From: Mermis nigrescens
Taxonomy: Eukaryota; Nematoda; Enoplea; Mermithida; Mermithidae
Direction: 5' to 3'
Assembly: GCA_036768485.1 (NCBI GenBank)
Contig: JAVLUZ010000142.1
Location: 9,545,607 to 9,609,606 of the forward strand
Length of the DNA: 64,000 bases
In this document: positions 31,917 through 43,421 of the stretch, piece by piece
Layout of the letters: every line of letters starts with the position of its first letter
How positions within the stretch are numbered: position 1 is the first letter of the stretch
The notes under the pieces: model-generated
What the model saw: only the letters and a program-made list of their open reading frames with translations
Told to the model about the DNA's origin: nothing
Database searches by the model: none
Position numbers and translations under genes: made by a program

Positions 31917-32339
31917 CAGTGTTATTTTGTACAAGGTCCGTTTGTATATACATGTACAAAGATGGTCCCTAAAAGTCTTTGTACATTCTGTACACACAAA
32001 TTTTTGGGTACTATAATACGGTACAGTAGCGACTTTAGTGTGGCAAAACAGTTGTTTGACCTTTGGTAGTGTATTTTAGCTGATTTCTGGTTTTATGAGG
32101 GCTAAAAGTACTAATAATCGTGACATTTTTCCTTTTAAAATGCTATTTCTGATCTAAGCATACTAAACATATATTGAACACACAATTACTCATTTCGGCG
32201 CGAAGCATCAAAAATTTTTGCGAATTTTATACTTTTTTGCAATTTTGTCTTCCCAAAAATCTTTGTAAATGTACAAAGACGGTCCTCAAAAGTCTTTGTA
32301 CATCGGGAAAAATCTTTGCCAAATACAAAAAAAACACTG
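31917..32339 (-). mobile_element. 423-bp element, family GTACAAAG (copy 3)
   Basis: CAGTGTTATTTTGTACAAGG ... CAAAAAAAACACTG; TSD AGTGTAAC (31909-31916) and AGTGGAAC (32340-32347), one mismatch. Internally deleted relative to the 755-bp copies. Confidence 0.8.
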
Positions 32340-32464
32340 AGTGGAACATCTACTTGAATAACAATTTGCAAAAAGTAGAACATGGTTATCTCTGTGAGTT
32401 AGAGTTTCTAAGCCATTCGCACGAACGTTATCAATGTAGCCTATGGTCAAAGTAGCTTCACGTT

Positions 32465-33080
32465 ACCTTACCCTCTATTTTTGAATGATTTTAGACCTCT
32501 CAAAAAAAGGAACAGTGGAAAATGTGGAAAAAATTTGGGTCTGGTCTGTAATGTCAAGCGAATAGCTGGGACAAAAGGGTGGTTCCAATCAGGCGGACGA
32601 ACCAAAGTTTGAATTCAAGAAAAAAAATTTAAGACCACTCTCTCCGAATATTCGACCACTGTTTGGTCAACACATACTAAACTAAATACCGTATTCGTTT
32701 TGCTTTGCGCATGTATTACCAAATTATTACTGGACAGTCTCATATTCTTTGGGACGATTGATCTGTCTATTTTTCTGAAGGGGCGTGCGTAAGTGTCACT
32801 CTTATGACTGTGTGTCCATATTGCTGACGTTATAGTCGTATATTTGTTGTCATGTGTGTCATTTAAAAACTCGTCATCTTTTTTATCACAAGTTGCATCC
32901 TTTTTTATATTTGTGTGTTTTTCCTGGACGTTGCAATAAAATCGTTTCTTATCAGGATCGACTTAGTTATTAAATCTAGAATTTCTCGAAAATAGATGAT
33001 TTTTGTACGACTTTTGATATTACTGTAAATGACTTCTTCACATCATCAAACAAGATTAAAAGTCAGTGGCTTCAAAATCT
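32465..33080. other. Dispersed repeat then unassigned DNA
   Basis: 32465-32590 matches 24276-24400; after it no ORF or repeat is recognised up to the RT tail at 33081. Confidence 0.35.
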
Positions 33081-33227
33081 AAGTTGAAGAAATATTTTTT
33101 CATTCACAGAAAAATGAGTACTTGGAATATGCTACCTGAGTCCATAGTGAATGCTTCTAGTAGTAATGTGTCTAGACTAAAATTAGAAATTTCAAAATTA
33201 ATGACGGAGAATGAACCTTGGTCATAA
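33081..33227 (+). pseudogene. C-terminal tail of a non-LTR reverse transcriptase (CR1-like)
   Basis: Reads KKYFFIHRKMSTWNMLPESI then VNASSSNVSRLKLEISKLM and a stop at 33225. The F-x-x-R-x-x-x-x-W-N-x-L-P-x-x-[IV]-V-x-A-S-S pattern is the ordinary ending of many CR1/RTE/penelope-type RT ORFs. A 5'-truncated LINE copy is the natural reading; the body of the RT is not present. Confidence 0.5.
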
Positions 33228-33800
33228 GTAAGAGCACTGCCTTTATGACCTGGCACAGCAATGTTTCTTCTTGGTACGAGCTATATCTGTATTATTGCTT
33301 TAATGCCCTTTAATCTATCGTTCTTATTTTCCGTGACTAAACATTTTTTCTTTAAATTCTTCTGTTTAAGTATATATTTTTTGCTGTTGCAATATACTGT
33401 CAAACTTTCACGGTGCACTTTTTGGAAATTTTGCTGCCTGGGTGGCCATTGAATTATTCGAAAATGACCAATTGTGAAAATAAGATAAGTACCCATTCGA
33501 CATTCCTTTTTTCCTCTTAGGGCTTTTTGTGAACCTAAATTTCGAGATGTAGAAAAAATTTTGGGCTCATTCTCACGTTTTGGTAATTTTTGTAATGCAA
33601 AAATGGGCTAAACTTGAGGATATGATCCGAAGGAAAGTTCGCATTTAAATTCAGATTTGGTTGGAACTGTTTTCAGGTCGTAGGGCTTTTCAAGAGAAGG
33701 CGGGATAAAGATTTTTCATCGAAATAGGTCCAGTATTAAAGAAGCTACGGACGTTCATACATTGCACTTTTCAATGCTAAAGTTTTGGCAGCGTTTACAC

Positions 33801-34033
33801 CATGAATGTAACGGGTCGCAATTTAGGGAGGGGGTGCCCAGCCAATTTTAAGGGGGAGTAAATCCAATTTTCGGCCAAAAACGACCAAAAAACACCTAAA
33901 ATCGGCCAAAAATTACTAGTTTTTCCAAAAACTGGGGAGTGGTTGTCAAAAATTTTCTGACTTTGGGCGGGGAATGGGGGAGGGATGTTCTACTTTGGGT
34001 GGAGTATCCCCCAAACTCCCCTGTTGCATGTAC
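33801..34033. mobile_element. MITE with CATGNATGTAACGGG ends (copy 2)
   Basis: About 230 bp: CATGAATGTAACGGGTCGC ... CCAAACTCCCCTGTTGCATG. Middle CCAAAAACGACCAAAAAACA and AAAAATTTTCTGACTTTGGG; serves as the uninterrupted reference for 56167-57175. Confidence 0.5.
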
Positions 34034-34130
34034 ATAGAATTACACTACCTCTTTGACGACGACACATTCCCACTTAGGTCGACAATCCGCCAGCCAGAGA
34101 CATTTTTAGCAATATTATTTCTACAGCTCT

Positions 34131-34265
34131 GTGTTTTATGTTGTACAAGGTCGGTTTGTACATGTACAAAGACGATATTCAAGTCTTTGTGCATTTTGTA
34201 TTTAATGCTAATATATAATAATACTAATACTGTACACAAATGTTTTTGGACTCTGGTAGTTTACT
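34131..34265 (-). mobile_element. Fragment of family GTACAAAG
   Basis: TTTTATGTTGTACAAGGTCG, TTTGTACATGTACAAAGACG and CAAGTCTTTGTGCATTTTG: the 3' end of the family inverted, truncated. Confidence 0.55.
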
Positions 34266-34720
34266 GTGCCAATTTATGGGTCTCTGACAATACGAAGCAC
34301 AAAAATTTGCCAACGCGGCGCAAATCATCGGAAAATTTTTGTATTTTAAGCTTTTTCATCTAGATTTTATGCCTTTCTAATGACGCATAGTTCAAAAAGC
34401 TTTATATGCTGGGAGCGCCAAAAATTCATTTTTTTATTGGTCTGAAACACAAGTTTGAAGCTCTTTAATGACAAATAAACTGGTCTGCCTGCACGCGTTT
34501 TATGATTGTCTGCATAAGCTTTATTGCGGTTCACTGTGGTCCGCAAAGGGTTTGCAAGTGTTACGTGTGTAACGCTTTGCTGAATCGCGGCCTTAGGAAG
34601 CTGAATACTTTGCTACTCATGCAAAATTGCTGGCGAGTACTGTACATATACTAATGTCTGCTGACCCTATGAACGTATATATCTAAGATCATTAATGTCT
34701 TTGAGATTTTATATATTTTT

Positions 34721-35482
34721 TAGAGCTGTGCCGGGGCCGCCTTTTTTGCCGGGGCCGGGGCCTAGGCCCCAGTGCCGGGGCCGGGCCTGGCCGGGGCCAA
34801 TAATAGCGTGCTTTACCATGCTCATAGTATGACCCTGCCCTACCCCTTATATGTACCTATGCATATATTCTTGCTTGTAGATATGCACGTCAAGCGTTAA
34901 TATTTGTTGGGATTACAAAATATAACAGAACATGGGCATCGGGGGATCTAGACCCCCCAGAATTCACATTCTCCCCCCAAAATCCGCTAGAAATTGATTT
35001 TCAGAATTTTTTCGTTTTTCTGCGGTTTTTTGATGCTAATGGATAGCTCTCATTGAGAAACGCGAGAAAACGGTGTTTTTTCGCTCTAACACATATTATC
35101 AGGCACTTTTTGACTTTGAAAAATTTTGGACCCCCTAGAATTTTTGAGCTGCCCATGTATGGATTTAACTCCTCTGACTTGGATGCGCTTTTCAATGTGC
35201 TTTACTTTGCACTTTTTTTAGGCTTATTATTCTATTTGTTCTGATAGACGTAGAAGTCTGTTACCAAGCAAGTTGGAAATGCCCGTCTATATGAATTGCA
35301 ATTTAAAATAATTGAGTTTGTGGGTAAATCTGCCCAAAACATTATCAATTTTCTACATTATAATCAACTCTAACATTGGCCCCGGCCCGGTGCCGGGGCC
35401 AGCCTGGCCCCGGCCCCGGTGCCGGGGCCAGGCTGGCCCCGGTGCCGGGACGGGGCCGGGGCCTGGCCCCGGCACAGCTCTA
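34721..35482. mobile_element. hAT-type element with GCCGGG arrays at both ends
   Basis: 762 bp. Tips TAGAGCTGTGCCGGGGCC and its inverse GGCCCCGGCACAGCTCTA; exact 8-bp TSD ATATTTTT at 34713-34720 and 35483-35490. GCCGGGGCC-type arrays occupy 34735-34800 and 35375-35470. A CANACNTGGGC-like MITE (34931-35161) lies in the middle. No coding. Confidence 0.8.
34931..35161 (+). mobile_element. Diverged hAT-type MITE of the CANACNTGGGC group
   Basis: CATGGGCATCGGGGGATCTA ... GAGCTGCCCATGTATG, with the family block TTTTGATGCTAATGGATAG. No TSD visible. Confidence 0.55.
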
Positions 35483-35490
35483 ATATTTTT

Positions 35491-36431
35491 TATTATATTT
35501 ATATTTTATATTGAATTTTCAAGATTAATTATATTAAAGATCATTAATATTAGCGCAAAGATGGGGTTAAACAAAGAGTTTTCATCTCATAAAGCCTTTA
35601 TATTAAAAAATATAGGAATGAGAAAGACATTTAGAAAAGTATAACTGTCGCTCCTGATCCCGAACAATTCATGTATCGCAAAATATTTTGTGGTATATCT
35701 TCAGACTTGTGAAATTTCGTGACTGTGGGTCGATTTTCGAGAAGATCAAGAATAATAATGAAATGTAGTTCAACTTATCCAAGTCCTCAATAAGCAATGC
35801 CAGTTTTTACCATAAACAAACATTTTTTGTAACGCTACTTGTTCATCACTTTGCAGTAAAGATCAGCTCATCCGCGGGAAAGTTAATCAAAACAAGCATT
35901 TTACTTGATTGTGTGCATTTTTAACTTTTAGCTGATCCTTTTTATGCCAATTTTCACCTTTAAAGACTAGAAAACACCAAAATAAAGTCATAGGTTTACA
36001 GTAAAAATGCATGTGTTAAGTTCACTATTAATTACATTGCATTTCTTGAACTTAAAACAGCCTTTAACCGATTGAAAAATTTTGATTCACCAACTTAAAT
36101 TCCAATTTTGTAACTGTCAGAATTGTGAATAAATCCGTTCTCTTTTCCCTTCAGTTTTATCTGCTTGTTTTGATTATATTGGTATCATGTATTCTCCCCT
36201 ATTTCATCAGTCTCAGGTGTTCAGCATCTAAGCAATTCACTATGTAATTGTTATCTTACATTTTTTCAGAAAATTTTCTTTTGTGTACAGTGGTACGCAA
36301 TATGCATTTGTTTTTTAAGTTCAGTCAGAATGTTTATTAAATCGCTATTTTTGGGCTGTAGGATTCCAGAATTTGGTTCCTGTCCATGTATCCCAGTAAC
36401 CGAAATTTTTAGCTGTCTATGGTACCTACGT
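35491..36431. other. Unassigned AT-rich DNA
   Basis: No ORF beyond chance length; polypyrimidine and poly-T runs only. Confidence 0.35.
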
Positions 36432-37719
36432 ATTCTTGTCACGGAAATTGCAAACGCAGCGCCGCTGCGTTATTTGTCACACAAACGGGAAAAGAAATTT
36501 CTCAATCTGCTTTGTTTTTTTTGCATGCGTGTGTCTCAAAAGTGTGTGCATGCTGCAGGTCCAAGCCGAGAAAAAAAGGTAAAAATAGATTGGAATTTTC
36601 GTGCATATCATTATAATTCTCGTTTCTCCCATTGGAATCTCATCTCAGAGATAATGGGCATAAAAATGAAAGAAAATAGTATTTCGTGTGTGCGATCAAT
36701 TGCATATTGCTCTGCCGCAAAAGAGCATTTTAAAATTAATTTCAGGCTGAGAGCGTTCAGCGTTTTAAAACAAATTCATAGTCAATGAAGAGCAAAATAT
36801 TCAAAAATCATATAGGCCCAAAAATTTCTTTTGCCATTAGTTATATGATTTTAAAAAGCGCATCTTTCTGACTAAATCAAAATTAGAAATAAAATCAGAG
36901 CAAATCGCTCTTATCTTTTGGAGGGAAAGGTTTAAAAAAGGTATTTCCATTCTTCTACAAACCATATTTTTCACTATTATATTGCAAAATTGGGAAGAGA
37001 GAATGAATAGTGACTGTAAGGTCTAAGCTAGATAGAAAATTTAACAAAATAGTGAAATACAGATGACAAATACTTTTGCAAATTAATTGTACATCATCCT
37101 TAGTAGATCGCGGATAGTAGAATGAGATGACCTTCTTAATGCGTATTAATACAAACATACAGTATGCGTGTCTTTTTCTTTTACGAGTCGGAGGGTAATA
37201 CGACCACGCCGTTATTTGTTACAATGATGACCGTTTTACGCAAGTTGTAGGTTTAACGCGTGCTGCATGCAGCGTGGAAGGTTCCCTGTGCGCCTAAGTA
37301 CGTGCTTTGTGCCTGCTGTATGCAACGTGAATCGGTAAGATAAAAATAGCCAGGCTGGCCGTTCTTTTGACACAGGCATGGACGAACGAAAATCTATTTT
37401 GTTGAAAAAATTGAAGTAAATAAGCGTCTGAAGTGATTGGATAGAATAATTATACTTTTATTACTTAAGTTTATATTAATATTTACATAATGATACAATA
37501 ACTAATATTAGAGGGGAACTGACATGGAATACGACTAGAAAGGAATTTGAAAATTGATATTTAAAATTAATTTTAAAATGAATGAATCAATTAATTAATC
37601 ATAAATCTTTATTCGATTCTTTTATAGTGCTGAAAAGAATAATAAAATTAATCATATGTCATACCAGCACAGCATGGGGATTCTGGAGAGATGAAACCTA
37701 AATAATTTTGTATTAAAAA

Positions 37720-38886
37720 CTGGCGGATCCAGGATTTTCCTAAGGGGGGGGGGGGCGTACACCTGAGGGGAGGGGGCGGAACGGTATTAGTACAATATGT
37801 CGCCACATGGTCAGAAAAATGCAAAAAAAATTCCAGAAGTAAACAAAATATCTGATTAGGGTAAATCGAGGTCGCTGATCACGAAAAAATGTTTAGAAAG
37901 TCCGGGGAGTGACCGGTCACTTTCTATGAGTGACCATTGGTCAAATTAGTACAACATGTCACCACATGGTCAGAAAATTGCAAAAAATTTCCAGCAGTTA
38001 AGAAAATGTATGATTAGGGTAAATCGAGGTGGCTGAACACGAAAAAAATGTTTAGAAAGTCCGGAGAATGACCGGTCACTTTCTATGAGTGACCATTGGT
38101 CAAGTGAAATGGTCACACAAAAAAATACTGATAAAAACAATAATTCTTGGGTAAATTGAGGTTGCTGATCATAAAAAATGTTTAAAATGTCCGGAGAATA
38201 ACCGATCACTTTATATAAGTGACCCTTGGTCAAATCCGGTCCCTTTATGTATGGTCCCTTTATGTTATGAATTATTATTTTTAATCAGCATTCTTTGTGT
38301 GACCATTTCATTTGACCAATGGTCACTCATAGAAAGTGACCGGTCACTCTCCGACTTTTTAAACATTTTTTCGTGATCGGCAACCTCGATTTACCCAGGA
38401 ATTATTGTTCTTGTCAGTATTTTCTGTGTGACCATCTCATTTGACCAATGGTCACTCGTAGAAAGTGACCGGTCACTCTCCGGACTTTTTAAACATTTTT
38501 TTCGTGATCAGCAACCTCGATTTACCCTAACCAGATATTTTGTTTACTTCTGCAATTTTCGGACCATGTGGTGACATATTGTACTAATTTGACCAATGGT
38601 CACTCATATAAAGTGACCGGTCATTCCCCGGACTTTCTAAACATTTTTTTCGTGATCAGCGATCTCAATTTACCCTAATCAGATATTTTGTTTACTTCTG
38701 GAATTTTTTTGCATTTTTCTGACCATGTGGCGACATATTGTACTAATACCGGGCGGAACCCTGACTTGGGCGGAAAAATTAGCCGTCTTAACCCGAAAAT
38801 CGCTAAAAATCGCTTAAAAATCCTTAATTTTGCGCACTGTTTTGGGCTAATGGAGGGGGCGGCTGCCCCCTCTAAATCCGCCCCTG
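37720..38886 (-). mobile_element. hAT-type MITE, family CAGGGGCGGATTTAG, enlarged by a nested foldback element
   Basis: Left CTGGCGGATCCAGGATTTTC, right ...CTCTAAATCCGCCCCTG; exact 8-bp TSD ATTAAAAA at 37712-37719 and 38887-38894. It is inserted into an older MITE-like sequence. About 190 bp of the length is MITE, the rest is the insert at 37783-38750. Confidence 0.8.
37783..38750. mobile_element. Foldback element: three tandem units inverted against three
   Basis: 968 bp, tips GGTATTAGTACAATATG and inverse, exact 9-bp TSD GGGCGGAAC at 37774-37782 and 38751-38759. Each arm has about three units of roughly 150 bp with GACCATGTGG, TTTACCCTAATCAGATATTT, TTTTTCGTGATCAGC and GACCGGTCACTTTCTA. The centre is near 38250. 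GG tips and 9-bp TSD match the 4.26-kb element at 15953. Confidence 0.75.
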
Positions 38887-38894
38887 ATTAAAAA

Positions 38895-39430
38895 CACCGT
38901 TGATGCTCCTTCCTTCTGGCCACAAATTTCCATGGGGGTGATTGTGACCCCAGAAGTTGAAATACATACCCCTGCAAATTACTGTAGACCCCAGGATTCT
39001 ATTTTTAGTTATATTTTTGACGATCTACCTTATTCTGACCCCCTAGAATTTAGGTGCTGCATATTTGAAATTTTTGTTACATAAAATAAACTAAATAATA
39101 AATATCGTTATGCCTTTAAACAACAAAATTGATTAAAAATTCCTCATTATCCGCTTTCAAAAATATTTTGTATCTTCGCTTTTTTCATTTATTTACGAAA
39201 TGTACATCTTTCAGTTCAGAAGTGAAATATATCATATAGTGTCTGTCTCCTCAGGCAAGCATATAGTTCAAAAAATATTGCCCGTTCTATCATTTCGCGC
39301 AAATTTTATTCTGACCAGTGACCAGCCAGCTATCTTCGCAATTTTTCTTGTTGCTTATCTACCATTTTGTATTTATTCTATTCAGCGGACATACGCGTAC
39401 ACACACGTGTAATAAAGGCAAGGCTTGAAA
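38895..39430. other. Remnant of an older MITE, then unassigned DNA
   Basis: 38905-39070 shows GGGGGTGATTGTGACCCCAG and CCCCCTAGAATTTAGGTGCT, relics of the CANACNTGGGC group that probably continue 37665-37711 across the insertion. Nothing after that. Confidence 0.35.
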
Positions 39431-40304
39431 AGAACAACAAATTTTTATCTCCTGATATTTTAATACACAAGCTCACAAAGATTTTGCTCGCGTTCCCTGG
39501 GTCTATATGATTTTTAAATCTTTTACTCTTCATTGGCGATGAATTTGTTTTAAAACGCCGAACGTTTTCAGCCTATAATTAATTTTAAAATGCCCTTTTG
39601 CGGCAGAGCAATATGCAATTGATCGCACACAGGAAATACTATTTTCTTCCATTTTTATGCCCATTATCTCTTAGATGAGATTCCAATGGAGGAAACGAGA
39701 ATTATAATGATATGCACGAAAATTCCAATCTATTTTTACCTTTTTTTCTCGGACTGGACCTGCAGCATGCACACACTTTTGAGACGCACGCATGCAAAAA
39801 ATCAAAGCAGATTGAGAAATTTCTTTTCCCGTTTGTGTGACAAATAACGCAATATGCTAGCTGCGATCTACTAAGGACGAACGCAATCTTACTATCGCCG
39901 AACACGCGTGGCTACGGTAGAAGCGCTTACGTTCTACTGTAGTTGGTCAATCGTAGTAGATCACAGCGGCGCTGCGTTTGCAATTTCCGTGACAAGAACT
40001 GAAGGTTAGGTTCCTATTGTTTTCTTAAATATGTACCCATCCGAAATATATTTCAAATCGTTTTGCATTTAATATAGATTCAACGATAGCCTTTATATTA
40101 AATTCAGATGATATTTCACTAACCTATTCTGAGTGAGACTCGATTTATCGATTGCGTTCCTATTTTTTGTTTACTAAAACGTTTTAATATCGGCAACGGC
40201 TTAATCACATTGAAAACGTGCCTAGAAAAAACGGCCATATTCTCCACAAATATTGTTCAATACATTCAATTTTCCGACCCTTTTTGATAGATTTGGTCCA
40301 AGAA

Positions 40305-40419
40305 ATGAGTTCAGTAAGGACCAGATCAACGGACAACGTTCGAGGTTTGAGGCCAAAGAGGATCAAATTAGAAATAGACGACGAAGAAGGAGGGCAGAAC
40401 GATATATATGTGTATAAAG
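40305..40419 (+). CDS. Possible first exon of an unrecognised nuclear protein
   Basis: From ATG 40305: MSSVRTRSTDNVRGLRPKR, then an acidic DDEEGG stretch, followed by AAAG/GTAATA, a usable splice donor at 40420. The basic cluster GLRPKRIK looks like a nuclear localisation signal. No further exon is recognisable, so this is only a candidate; an upstream in-frame ATG at 40218 also exists. Confidence 0.3.
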
Positions 40420-40569
40420 GTAATAATTTTAACAATGCCAACAAAAAAACAAAAATAGAAAAAAGTCAAAACTTTGCATTCTCAATGTCACTTGAAAGGT
40501 TTTTGGGCTTGACCCCCAGAATTTTCCTGCCATACATGTATGGTAATGATTTGCCCAGGTTTCAGTAAA

Positions 40570-41780
40570 ACATGACTAGAAACAGTGCTCCAGAATCAAG
40601 TACACGTTCACATGGTTAATCCTTTTTCTTGGGTTAGAATGTTTAGAAGTCTGTCTTCTTTCTTTCGTCCTTATTTGCTATCTCTCGATGTTTATCCAGA
40701 CAAACGACTTCTAAATTTTGACTATCAAATATGGGTCTGGCTGGTCCCCCAAGTTTGGGAAGCAAACTTTTTTCCTACATTAAATTATAAATAGCTTTCA
40801 GTTTTCAAGTCAAAGGAATGCTCTTTCAGTCGATGGATGCATCGCTGACATAAATGTCCTAGAAATTTCCATTGCCTGTTTGAAAAAAATTCCGGATTTC
40901 CTGACGTGACGGCCCCTTCCATGGCCGCATGTATGTACGTACAGTTATATACTGAGCTGTATGCGGATAACGAACGGTCTAGCATGCTGAAGTTTTTTTA
41001 TTTGAAAAAAGCGAGGCAGGCTACGAACCAGACATGATGAATCAACGAAGCAAAAAGGATGGCAAACAGGTGCCCTTGACTGATTTTATGTACATGTGCA
41101 TGCATATGCTTCACATGGGCACGGCTGCCTCATTGCGCGTCTCAGAAAACGCTCGGTTATTTTTAGAACGAATGCTCGAAAAATAACGCGTATCACGGTA
41201 ATAACGCACACACTGAGGAACAGGAGGAAGCAATTCTACAACAGAAAATTGCATCACGTTGCACATGTACATAATGTACTTGCATGTATGCACATGTGTG
41301 TGCACACAACTTGTGCATGTCCAGACACTCGAAAGCAGATACACAATGTACATGTACAACTATGTACACACGTTGCCATCTGATCTGAGGTGCAGCAGGC
41401 TAATCAATATTTACGGATATCGGTTTCTTACCTCAACCAGCTGCTTAATTTTACCACGCTAGATTTCACTCTTTGCTTTTTTGTTTAGACTATTCCTGTT
41501 TTTCAAATAAATCCCATTCGCTCATTTCCGTATTTTTTTGAATTTATGCAGGTTGTTAATATCAAGTTGATAAGCTTAAAACGGTCATCTTCATTATTCT
41601 TCTTTGTTTTGGGTTTATTGACTTTTGACGTCTTGGTTTTATTGACTTTTGACGTCTAGATTTCCGCCAATTTTATCATATTTTGGAAAAATTCTGTGGA
41701 AAAAATTCAGACGCGTCGAAGCTCGAATATTTCATGCTTCAAATTCTCAGATGATTGAAAAAAGACAATTTTAGATACTT
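40570..41780. other. Unassigned DNA with CATGTA-rich stretches
   Basis: 40900-41370 is dense in ACATGT/GTGTGCACAC-type alternating motifs (possible Z-DNA-forming). ORFs here on both strands are repetitive and read as Met/His/Tyr-rich noise. Confidence 0.4.
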
Positions 41781-41785
41781 TCAGC

Positions 41786-41970
41786 CAGGGGCGGATTTAG
41801 GGGCGGGGGGGCGGCCCCCCCCCCCATTGGCCCAAAATAATGCGCAAAATTAAAAATTTTTGAGCGATTTTCGGCTTAAAACGGCTAATTTTTCCGCCCA
41901 AGTCAGGGTTCCCCCTCCCCCCTTAGGGGTACCGCCCCTTCCCCTTAGGAAAATCCTAGATCCGCCACTG
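41786..41970 (-). mobile_element. hAT-type MITE, family CAGGGGCGGATTTAG (copy 1)
   Basis: 185 bp, CAGGGGCGGATTTAGGGGC ... AAAATCCTAGATCCGCCACTG; exact 8-bp TSD CTTTCAGC at 41778-41785 and 41971-41978. Confidence 0.9.
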
Positions 41971-42274
41971 CTTTCAGCCGTTTCCTTCCGAATTAACACT
42001 AGTATTTTCCGGTCTTTCACGCCAGCTTCTGATTCTAATCAATAAAATGCATACAGCATTACCGTTTTCTAATACAAAAAAATCCAGAAATTTAGCGATT
42101 TTCATTGAAAAATGTGTTAGAATTGTTTTTAAATACAAGGAAAAGCCAGAAAACGACGAAAAAGGATATATAAGAATAGCAACTTTTCAAGGCGATTTGA
42201 GGCTGTTTTCGAAAAGTTGTGATTCCATTTCTCATACAGAAGTCCTGGATCCTCCACTGTTGGGGTCCTCGATA

Positions 42275-43117
42275 TGAGCCTGATAGTAAATAAAATCTTG
42301 CGACTTCTTATAGACGAACTCAATTGCCCGTTGGGCAACCATTTCGATTCTATCATTTTTTGCACAATTTCATACAAATGGTCAATAAAGTGGTTACAGG
42401 TAATCGTAGCACGTGCACAGTTCCTGAATTTTGTGAACAGCATTAGGTGCACAGTCGTAGTACGTGCACAGTTGACCCCTACAGTTGGAAACGACATTGT
42501 TTGACCCGGTTTACTGTATATTGCCATTGAACATGTACCTACACGTAATTAAACAAAATAAAACATGATCGCTTGTTGTTGTTGTTGCTTTCACTGAACA
42601 AAATTAAAATAGGTTCAGATCGTAGTTCGCCAGAACAGTAGAATGAACAGAATTTTTCCGACTAATGTGCAAGAATAACGTATCCTAATTCTTGTGCTCA
42701 TTTTTTTGCTTAAGGTACGTCTAGTTCTGTTTATCACATTATACAACGTGAACGTAAACAATGGGCATTGTATTACATACTACCCTAAAGTTGTTGCAGA
42801 AAATAATAGGTTTTCTACTGTAAGGGTCAACTGTGCACGTACTACGACTGTGCACCTAAATCTGTTCTCAAAATTGAGGAACTGTGCACGTGCTACGATT
42901 ATACCGCGGTTACACTTTTCCACGTTGACTGTGCTCCAAAATCGAAGTATGGCGTCCTTAAGCGTTACCTTCGTCACCCCTTTTTGGCTTTTTCGGATAC
43001 AATCCTTCATCTCATGCCACATGTTGTCGATCGGATTTGCATCCGGTGATTCTTCCACCAATTGATCCAATTTTCGGCGAAAAATTCGTGCGCTTTCTTT
43101 GAGGTGTATTAGGGGTC
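42275..43117 (-). pseudogene. Tc1/mariner-type transposase, C-terminal half, split by an insertion
   Basis: From about 43117: YTSKKAHEFFAENWINWWKN, a one-base shift, then EESPDANPIDNMWHEMKDC (the third catalytic acidic position lies in the SPDxNPID box, Asp where Tc1 elements have Glu), and KVTLKDAILRFWSTV down to 42900. The tail continues at 42402-42275 as DHLYEIVQKMIESKWLPNGQ. Between them is the 497-bp element at 42403-42899. The N-terminal half and the first catalytic Asp are missing. Family role: cut-and-paste transposition. Confidence 0.65.
42403..42899. mobile_element. 497-bp element with about 100-bp inverted ends in the mariner gene
   Basis: ATCGTAGCACGTGCACAGTT ... and its inverse ...AACTGTGCACGTGCTACGAT. 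Arms 42403-42503 and 42799-42899, flanked by TA on both sides (42401-42402, 42900-42901). The host transposase reading continues on each side. The TA target suggests a Tc1/mariner-mobilised MITE. Confidence 0.7.
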
Positions 43118-43421
43118 TTAATATTAATATTAATAGCGATAGTAAAGGTCAAATTAGTGTCAACTACCTTGATCGACAATTTTTGGTTGATTTTGAGCAA
43201 TTTTGCGAGAAAGTTGCTATCATTGTCCGATTTGGGCCTTAATTTTGCCTTATTTTTGCCCGGAAGATTTTTCATTCGCCAAGTCCCAAGTCACGGAAAA
43301 GTGCGAAATTTTCAAAGTTTTAGTCTCGAAAAAATGGAAAAAGTTACAAAATGAGAATAATTTTATTTTGTCATCGATGCAATTCAAAGGATGCTCAAGA
43401 CCACACCATTTCACGCTAGAT

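Larger units (their letters stand above)
36432..39999. mobile_element. 3.57-kb element with about 350-bp inverted ends
   Basis: TTCTTGTCACGGAAATTGCA ... at 36432 and its inverse ending GACAAGAA at 39999. The arms (36432-36790 and 39510-39999) match for about 350 bp, including GCAAACGCAGCGCCGCTGCG and GTAAAAATAGATTGGAATTT. The right arm has an extra 110-bp insert at 39851-39963 which itself has GATCTACTA/TAGTAGATC ends. No convincing TSD. The interior holds another MITE pair and no ORF, so the superfamily is unknown. Confidence 0.6.

Noticed and set aside
36330..36788. 152-codon ORF
   Set aside because: It lies in the inverted arm of a transposon; the equivalent arm at 39.5-40 kb does not keep the frame.
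41096..41462. Overlapping Met/His/Tyr-rich ORFs on both strands
   Set aside because: They come from ACATGT and GTGTGCAC repetition, with no domain or codon bias.
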